NCBI RefSeq assembly: GCF_009755665.1
Contig: NZ_CP046622.1
Span: 2,728,001-2,792,000 of the forward strand
Length of the DNA: 64,000 bases
Direction of reading: 5' to 3'
Source: Variovorax paradoxus
Lineage (GTDB): Bacteria; Pseudomonadota; Gammaproteobacteria; Burkholderiales; Burkholderiaceae_C
Below are positions 55,072 through 64,000 of the stretch, piece by piece. The notes beneath the pieces were generated by a model. The model had not been told where the DNA came from. It searched no databases and was given only the letters and a program-made list of their open reading frames with translations. The position numbers were made by a program, and so were the translations under genes. The number at the start of each line of letters is the position of its first letter. Position 1 is the stretch's first letter.

Positions 55072-58000
55072 GTGCGTCTCAATTCCATCAAGCTTTCAGG
55101 CTTCAAGTCGTTCGCCGAACCGACCAACTTCCTGCTGCCAGGCCAGCTGGTCGGCGTTGTCGGGCCCAACGGTTGCGGCAAGTCGAACATCATGGACGCG
55201 GTGCGCTGGGTGCTGGGCGAGTCGCGCGCGTCGGAGCTGCGCGGCGAGTCGATGCAGGACGTGATCTTCAACGGCACGACCACGCGCAAGCAGGCCAGCC
55301 GTTCGAGCGTGGAACTGGTGTTCGACAACGCCGACCATCGCGCCGGCGGCCAATGGAACCAGTTCGGCGAAATTGCCGTGCGGCGCGTGCTCACGCGCGA
55401 CGGCACCAGCAGCTACTACATCAACAATCAACCGGTGCGCCGGCGCGACGTGCAGGACGTGTTCCTGGGCACCGGCCTCGGCCCGCGCGCCTACGCCATC
55501 ATCGGGCAGGGCACGATCAGCCGGATCATCGAATCCAAGCCTGAAGAGCTTCGCCTGTTCCTGGAAGAAGCCGCGGGCGTTTCCAAGTACAAGGAACGCC
55601 GGCGCGAAACCGAAAACCGCCTGGGCGACACGCGCGAGAACCTCACGCGCGTCGAAGACATTCTTCGCGAACTGAACGCGAATCTCGAAAAGCTGGAGAA
55701 GCAGGCCGAGGTGGCCGCGCGCTACAACACGCTGCAGGGCGAAGCCACCAAGAAGCAGCACCAGCTGTGGTTCCTCAAGCGCAGCGAAAGCGATGCCGAC
55801 CAGGCCAAGATCAAGGCCGATTCCGAAAAGGCGATCAACGACCTGGAGTCGCGCACCGCCGACCTGCGCCGCATCGAATCCGAACTCGAAACCGTGCGCC
55901 AGGCGCACTACGCGGCTGGCGACCAGGTCAACCAGGCCCAGGGCAAGCTCTACGAAGCCAGCGCCGAAGTCGGCCGCCTCGAGGGCGAAATCCGCTTCGT
56001 GGTCGAGGGCCGGCAGCGCGTGGAGCAACGGCTCGTCCAGTTGCGCGAGCAAATGGGCCAATGGGGCCGCCGCCGCGAAGAAGCCGAGGCCGAGATCGAA
56101 ACCCTGGCCGGCCAGGGCGTCGATGCCGAAGAGCAAGCCGTCATGCTGGCCGCGCAGCTCGAAGAGCACTACGCCCGCATGCCCGAGCTGGAAGAAGCGC
56201 AGCAGCGCGCCCAGGACGAGGCCAACGCGCAGCGTGCCGCGGTGGTGCAGATTCAGCAGCAGATCCAGGTGCTGGCGGCCGACCAGCGCAACATCGAAGA
56301 CCAGAGCCGGCAGCTCACGCAGCGCGGCGAACGCCTGCGTGCCGACCAGAGCGCGCTGGCCGCGCCCGACGAAGCTCGCCTGCAAGCCATGCAGGAAGAG
56401 CACGCCGCCGCTCAAGAAGCCGCGAGCGAAGCCGATGCCCGCCTGCATGAACTGCAGGAATCGGTGCCGCAGCTCGACGACGACCGCCGGACGAAGCAGC
56501 AGGCGGTCAATACCGAGAGCGCCCGGCATGCCGAACTTTCGGCACGCCTCGAAGCACTGCGTGCGCTGCAGGAAAAGGTCAAGACCGACGGCAAGCTCGC
56601 GCCCTGGCTCGCCAAGCACGGGCTCGAAGGCATGCAGGGGCTGTGGAGCCGCATTCACATAGAGCAGGGCTGGGAAAACGCGCTCGAAGCGGCGCTGCGC
56701 GAGCGCCTGGGTGCGCTCGAAGTCAGCCGGCTCGACATGGTGCGCGCCTTCGGCAACGATGCGCCGCCCGCCAAGCTGGCGTTCTACAGCCCGCCCGACG
56801 CCGGCTTGCCGCAAGGCGCTGCCGCGCTGCCGCGCCTGTCCAGCCTGCTGCGCCTGAACGATGCCGGCCTGCAAGCCCTGCTGACCGACTGGCTCCACGG
56901 CTGCTATACGGCCCAGAGTTTCGAAGAAGCCCTTGCGCAGCGCAGCACGCTGCAGCCCGGCGAAGTCATCTATGTGCAGAGCGGCCACGCCGTGTTCTCG
57001 CACAGCGTGAACTTCTACGCCCCAGATTCCGAGCAGGCCGGCCTGCTGGCACGCCAGCAGGAAATGGAAAACCTGGAGCGCCAGCTGCGCGCCCAGACGC
57101 TCATCAGCGAAGAGGCGCGCACCGCGCTGGTCCGCGCCGAAGCCGCCTACGCCGATGCCGCGCAACGCCTTGTGACGGCGCGCCGTGAAGCGGCCGAGAC
57201 GCAATCGCGTGCGCACGAACTGCAGGTCGAAACCCTGCGCATGACGCAGCTTGCCGAGCAGACGCGGGCACGCAGCGAGCAACTTGCCGCCGACCTTTCC
57301 GAAGTCGACGCGCAGCTTGAGGAGCTGCAGGAAAAGCGCATGGCCGCCGAAGGCCGGTTCGAAGAGCTCGATATGCAGCTTGCCGATAGCCAGGAGCGCC
57401 ACGCGCAGCTTGACGAACGTGTGATCGAAGCCGGCCGTGCATTGGCCGCCAGCCGCGAGCAGCATCGCAGCCTGGAACGCCAGGCGCAGGAAGCCACTTT
57501 CTCGCAGCGCACGCTCGAAGCCCGCCGCGGCGAGCTGAGCCGGGCCATCGAAACCGCATCGCAGCAGGTGGTGGCTCTTACCGACGAAGACGAGCGCGCC
57601 AGGGCCGAACTGGGCCGCCTGTCGGACGCCGCAGCCCAAGCCGGGCTGCAGGACGCACTGGCGCTGAAGCTCGAGCGCGAGGGCGCCCTGGGCGCCGCAC
57701 GCAGCCAATACGACGACCTCACGCTGAAGCTGCGCGCCAGCGACGAGCGCCGGCTGCAGCTCGAGCGCGAGCTTGATCCGCTGCGCCAGCGCATCACCGA
57801 ATTCCAGCTCAAGGAACAGGCCGCACGCCTGGGTGTCGAGCAGTACCAGCAGCTGCTCGACGACGCGGGCGCCGACCTTGAAGCCATCGCCCAGTCGATC
57901 GAGACCGACAAGGTGCGCCTCACCGGCCTGCAAAGCGAAATCGACCGCCTGAACCGCGAAGTGGTCGCGCTGGGCGCCGTCAACTTGGCTGCGCTCGACG

Positions 58001-58587
58001 AACTCGCCATTGCCAGCGAGCGCAAGACCTTCCTGGATGCGCAGTCGGCCGACCTGAACGAGGCCATCGGCACGCTCGAAGACGCCATCCGCAAGATCGA
58101 CGGCGAAACACGCGAGCTTCTCGGCGGCACCTTCAAGATCGTGAACGAGCATTTCAGCCGCATGTTCCCCGAACTCTTCGGCGGCGGAAACGCCAGGCTG
58201 ATGATGACGGGCGACGAAATCCTGGATTCGGGCGTGCAGGTGATGGCGCAGCCTCCGGGCAAGAAGAACCAGACCATCCACTTGCTCTCGGGCGGCGAAA
58301 AAGCGCTCACGGCCATTGCGCTGGTGTTCGCCATCTTCCAGCTCAACCCCGCGCCTTTCTGTCTGCTCGACGAGGTGGACGCGCCGCTGGACGACGCGAA
58401 CACCGAACGCTATGCAAAACTCGTGACCGCCATGAGCCGCGAAACCCAGTTCCTCTTCATCAGCCACAACAAGATCGCCATGGAAATGGCCGAGCAGCTG
58501 ATCGGCGTAACCATGCAGGAACAGGGCGTGTCCCGCATCGTTGCGGTCGACATGGAATCGGCCGTCTCGATGGTCGAAGCTGCTTAA
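55072..58587 (+). CDS. smc: Chromosome partition protein SMC
   Basis: Condensin-type ATPase that organises chromosomes, 1171 residues from a GTG at 55072. The head has MRLNSIKLSGFKSF and Walker A GPNGCGKS (31-38), then long coiled coils (about 170-500 and 665-1000) around a hinge at about 510-660 (LAPWLAKHGLEGMQGLW), and a C-terminal head with LLSGGEKALTAIAL and LLDEVDAPLDDANT. It starts a downstream order smc-zipA-ligA, usual in Burkholderiales. Assignment is certain. Confidence 0.97.
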   Translation: MRLNSIKLSGFKSFAEPTNFLLPGQLVGVVGPNGCGKSNIMDAVRWVLGESRASELRGESMQDVIFNGTTTRKQASRSSVELVFDNADHRAGGQWNQFGEIAVRRVLTRDGTSSYYINNQPVRRRDVQDVFLGTGLGPRAYAIIGQGTISRIIESKPEELRLFLEEAAGVSKYKERRRETENRLGDTRENLTRVEDILRELNANLEKLEKQAEVAARYNTLQGEATKKQHQLWFLKRSESDADQAKIKADSEKAINDLESRTADLRRIESELETVRQAHYAAGDQVNQAQGKLYEASAEVGRLEGEIRFVVEGRQRVEQRLVQLREQMGQWGRRREEAEAEIETLAGQGVDAEEQAVMLAAQLEEHYARMPELEEAQQRAQDEANAQRAAVVQIQQQIQVLAADQRNIEDQSRQLTQRGERLRADQSALAAPDEARLQAMQEEHAAAQEAASEADARLHELQESVPQLDDDRRTKQQAVNTESARHAELSARLEALRALQEKVKTDGKLAPWLAKHGLEGMQGLWSRIHIEQGWENALEAALRERLGALEVSRLDMVRAFGNDAPPAKLAFYSPPDAGLPQGAAALPRLSSLLRLNDAGLQALLTDWLHGCYTAQSFEEALAQRSTLQPGEVIYVQSGHAVFSHSVNFYAPDSEQAGLLARQQEMENLERQLRAQTLISEEARTALVRAEAAYADAAQRLVTARREAAETQSRAHELQVETLRMTQLAEQTRARSEQLAADLSEVDAQLEELQEKRMAAEGRFEELDMQLADSQERHAQLDERVIEAGRALAASREQHRSLERQAQEATFSQRTLEARRGELSRAIETASQQVVALTDEDERARAELGRLSDAAAQAGLQDALALKLEREGALGAARSQYDDLTLKLRASDERRLQLERELDPLRQRITEFQLKEQAARLGVEQYQQLLDDAGADLEAIAQSIETDKVRLTGLQSEIDRLNREVVALGAVNLAALDELAIASERKTFLDAQSADLNEAIGTLEDAIRKIDGETRELLGGTFKIVNEHFSRMFPELFGGGNARLMMTGDEILDSGVQVMAQPPGKKNQTIHLLSGGEKALTAIALVFAIFQLNPAPFCLLDEVDAPLDDANTERYAKLVTAMSRETQFLFISHNKIAMEMAEQLIGVTMQEQGVSRIVAVDMESAVSMVEAA

Positions 58588-58601
58588 GCCGAGCAGCGCG
58601 C

Positions 58602-61816
<3,215 letters not shown>

Positions 61817-61925
61817 AGGGATAGAGGCTCGGTGTCCTTACGGCTGGTTACGTGACTTCACACCAGCGCAGTCAACAGGGTCTACAAGCTGGCGTTGAAG
61901 ACAAAAGGCTGACAAGGAGTCCCTT

Positions 61926-62369
61926 ATGCAGAAAATTCGTGTTCTCGGTACCTGCGTCGCCATCGGTGGCATCGCGCTGCTCGGCGGCTGCGTTGCGGTG
62001 CCCGGCGATCCTTACTACGACGGGGGCTATTCGCAGCCGTATTACGACAATCCGGTAGTCGTTCAGCCGGCGCCTGTCTACATCGAGGGCGGCGCCTACT
62101 ATGAAGGCCGCCGGCCTTACTACGGCGGGCGGCCCTATTACGGCAATCGTCCGTACTACGGACGGCCAGGTTATCCAGCTGTGCGGCCAGGATACCCGGG
62201 GGGACGCCCGGGCTGGAGCGGCGGCGGACGGCCGCCGGGTGGTGGTGCCATCGTGCCGCCGACGGGGAATACCGGCGTGTCGCCATTGCCGCAGTACCGC
62301 TCGCCACCGCCAAACGCCCGTCAACGGCTGTACACGTCGCCCGACTCCAAGACTCAAACGCCTCCCTGA
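61926..62369 (+). CDS. Tyr/Gly/Pro-rich putative lipoprotein
   Basis: A 147-residue exported protein. The signal peptide has the lipobox LLGGC (Cys22). After it come Tyr-Asp and repeated YYGGRPYYGNRPYYG-type motifs (about 58-80), then Gly/Pro repeats. AAGGAG precedes the ATG. The family of such small periplasmic lipoproteins is widespread but uncharacterised. No partner in the unit. Confidence 0.7.
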   Translation: MQKIRVLGTCVAIGGIALLGGCVAVPGDPYYDGGYSQPYYDNPVVVQPAPVYIEGGAYYEGRRPYYGGRPYYGNRPYYGRPGYPAVRPGYPGGRPGWSGGGRPPGGGAIVPPTGNTGVSPLPQYRSPPPNARQRLYTSPDSKTQTPP

Positions 62370-62423
62370 TCAGAGCGGGGGGCGGGTAACCAACCGCACA
62401 GTGCGCTGTCGCGATAATCCGCC

Positions 62424-62963
62424 ATGGCCATTCGCGAAATCCTGAAAATGGGCGACCCCCGGCTGCTGCGCGTTGCGCAGCCGGTGGCCGCTTTCGACAC
62501 CGACGAGCTGCACCTGCTGGTGCGCGATATGTTCGAGACCATGATTGCGGTCAACGGGGCCGGGTTGGCCGCACCGCAGATCGGCGTTGATCAGCAGCTC
62601 GTCATTTTCGGCACCGACGTCGTCAATCCGCGCTACCCCGATGCGCCGCCGGTGCCCCGCACGGTGCTGCTGAATCCCGTCATCACGCCGATCGGCGACG
62701 AGGAAGAAGAGGGCTGGGAAGGGTGCCTTTCGGTGCCGGGCCTTCGCGGCGTGGTGCCGCGCTTTTCGAGCATCCGCTATACCGGCTTCGATCCATATGG
62801 CGATCCGATCGACCGGACCGTGAGCGGTTTTCATGCGCGCGTGGTGCAGCATGAGGTCGATCACCTGCTTGGCAAGCTCTATCCGATGCGGGTGCGCGAC
62901 TTTTCGCGTTTCGGCTACACCGACGTCTTGTTTCCTGGGCTCGACGCGAACGACGACGACTGA
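62424..62963 (+). CDS. def: Peptide deformylase
   Basis: Iron-dependent enzyme removing the N-terminal formyl group from nascent proteins, 179 residues. Three catalytic motifs are present: [10 protein letters not shown] (motif 1), EGCLSVPGL (motif 2, metal cysteine) and QHEVDHLLG (motif 3). No fmt follows in this window. It ends near a hairpin for the convergent doxX. Confidence 0.95.
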   Translation: MAIREILKMGDPRLLRVAQPVAAFDTDELHLLVRDMFETMIAVNGAGLAAPQIGVDQQLVIFGTDVVNPRYPDAPPVPRTVLLNPVITPIGDEEEEGWEGCLSVPGLRGVVPRFSSIRYTGFDPYGDPIDRTVSGFHARVVQHEVDHLLGKLYPMRVRDFSRFGYTDVLFPGLDANDDD

Positions 62964-62992
62964 AAAAAAGCGGCCGGTTCGTCACCGGCCGC
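62963..62992 (-). terminator. Rho-independent terminator for doxX
   Basis: On the minus strand a perfect 9-bp stem GCGGCCGGT/ACCGGCCGC with a five-base loop is followed by seven T, immediately after the doxX stop. It faces def, whose stop codon overlaps its edge. Confidence 0.85.
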
Positions 62993-62998
62993 ATGCGT

Positions 62999-63394
62999 TC
63001 AGTTGTACCTGCCGCCCAGGCCGAACCGGCCACCGCCGAAAAGCGCAACCGCGATTGCCGAGAACAGGAACATGCCCTGCAGTTCGAGCGCCCAGCCGCC
63101 TTGGCCATTGAGGGCGCCCAGGTCCTTCTGGTGCACCAGCCAGATCGCCACCACCATGTTGATTGCAACGATCAGCGCTGCCGGGCGGGTGAAAAGCCCA
63201 ACGATCAGCAGCACGGGCGCAAGAATCTCACCGACGTAGACCAGGTACGCCATGGCCGCCGGCAACCCGTGCGAGGCCAGCATGCCGCCGATGCCGTCGA
63301 CTCCCTTGCCGACTTTCGCAATGCCGTGCAGCAGGATAAGGATGCCGAGTGCGACGCGCAGAACGAGCTTGCCGGTGTCATCGGATTTGGTCAT
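62999..63394 (-). CDS. DoxX family membrane protein
   Basis: A 131-residue integral membrane protein from the ATG at 63394, with about four transmembrane helices. LRVALGILILLHGIAKVGKG and LVYVGEILAPVLLIVGLFTRPAALI are typical of DoxX/YqjF-like quinol oxidase-related proteins. The frame opens further upstream but lacks the family pattern there. Function is unknown; homologues respond to redox stress. Confidence 0.85.
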   Translation of the reverse strand: MTKSDDTGKLVLRVALGILILLHGIAKVGKGVDGIGGMLASHGLPAAMAYLVYVGEILAPVLLIVGLFTRPAALIVAINMVVAIWLVHQKDLGALNGQGGWALELQGMFLFSAIAVALFGGGRFGLGGRYN

Positions 63395-63568
63395 GAGCAG
63401 ATTCCTGGTGAAAGTGATTAAAGGGCCATATGTTAGTGAATGTGCCGCGGGCACGAAAAGCCCGGACCGGCGCGCGATGCGGCATATGCATTCAACCGTC
63501 CGTTCTTTGGCAGAGTGGTGCGCGGCCCCGTACACTGCCTTTTGCTTGTTGTTGAGGAGAACACACCA

Positions 63569-64000
63569 ATGAAGAGTCGATTCCGTCCCGTGCTGGCCGT
63601 TGCCGCATCCGCTTTTGCTTTTGCTGCCGCGGCGCCGGCCTTCGCCGGCAAAACGCTTGATGCGGTCAAGCAGCGCGGCACCGTGAAATGCGGCGTGACC
63701 AACGGCGTGGCCGGCTTTTCCGCGCCCGACACGCAGGGCAACTGGTCGGGCCTGGACGTCGATACCTGCCGCGCCATTGCCGCCGCCGTGCTGGGCGACG
63801 CCAAGAAGGTCGACTTCGTGCCGCTCAATTCGCAGCAGCGCTTTTCGGCCCTGCAGGCCGGTGAAATCGACATTCTTGCGCGCAACACCACGTGGACGCT
63901 GACGCGCGATGCTTCGCTGGGCTTCAACTTCACCACCATCACCTACTACGACGGCCAGGGCTTCCTGGTGCCGAAGAAACTCAAGCTGACCAGCGCCAAA
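63569..64000 (+). CDS. Amino acid ABC transporter substrate-binding protein (partial)
   Basis: First 144 codons of a periplasmic amino-acid binding protein (AapJ/BztA family). Signal peptide ends APAFAGK; KTLDAVKQRGTVKCGVTNGVAGFSAPD and GNWSGLDVDTCRAIAAAVLG are typical of the general L-amino acid permease binding protein. GAGGAGA precedes the ATG at 63569. The gene continues past the window edge, and the permease genes would follow there. Confidence 0.9.
   Translation, partial: MKSRFRPVLAVAASAFAFAAAAPAFAGKTLDAVKQRGTVKCGVTNGVAGFSAPDTQGNWSGLDVDTCRAIAAAVLGDAKKVDFVPLNSQQRFSALQAGEIDILARNTTWTLTRDASLGFNFTTITYYDGQGFLVPKKLKLTSAK

Noticed and set aside
55096..58467. 1123-codon minus-strand open frame
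   Set aside because: Antisense shadow of smc; repetitive Leu/Ala/Gly/Arg composition.

Overview
The window is GC-rich, densely coded chromosomal DNA of a betaproteobacterium. The gene content (smc-zipA-ligA order, sulfonate and sulfate clusters, many ABC transport systems, DadA-type oxidases, EpsC-type serine acetyltransferase) fits Comamonadaceae and most resembles Variovorax. That assignment is inference from gene content; no 16S gene is present. I saw no tRNA, rRNA, insertion sequence, prophage or CRISPR array. No stretch longer than about 300 bases lacks a gene; the largest gaps are 25356-25631, 32435-32709 (which holds a 44-codon ORF) and 19487-19742.

Layout. (1) 1-5046: an RpiR-type regulator, isoaspartyl peptidase iaaA, the fused ATPase gsiA and the start of gsiB, matching the E. 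coli iaaA-gsi glutathione import locus. (2) 5126-19486: a GNAT gene, then a secretion island. A TolC-like outer membrane protein diverges from a 2341-residue haem peroxidase/RTX protein, followed by its type I ABC exporter and HlyD adaptor; a QseB/QseC-type two-component system converges on the far end. A CTTAAG-N5-CTTAAG box lies in the divergent promoter region. (3) 19743-30666: mixed metabolism and repair (LysR plus DadA-like oxidase, class I aldolase, MsrA, a frameshifted lipoprotein hydrolase, a ClpP-like membrane protein, transglutaminase, ABM protein, MnmC, YggX). (4) 30804-39357: sulfur assimilation unit sbp-ssuE-small ORF-ssuA-ssuD-ssuC-second ssuA-ssuB-metY-mop, ending in a clear terminator. 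(5) 39445-45956: serine acetyltransferase, halogenase-like flavoprotein, racemase, ketopantoate reductase, FMN reductase, azoreductase and LysR. (6) 46085-51746: a tight unit of peroxiredoxin, serine hydrolase, sulfate transporter sbp-cysT-cysW-cysA and dsbB. (7) 51756-54182: orphan ParA-like ATPase and a hipBA module with paired operators. (8) 54200-62963: lipoprotein, smc, zipA, ligA, Tyr/Gly-rich lipoprotein and peptide deformylase. (9) 62999-64000: DoxX and the start of an amino-acid binding protein.

The physiological theme is sulfur scavenging: sulfonates and sulfate are imported, sulfonates are cleaved by SsuD/SsuE, and sulfide is captured by MetY or, via O-acetylserine, by cysteine synthase. 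The most distinctive locus is the secreted RTX haem peroxidase with its own exporter and likely regulator.
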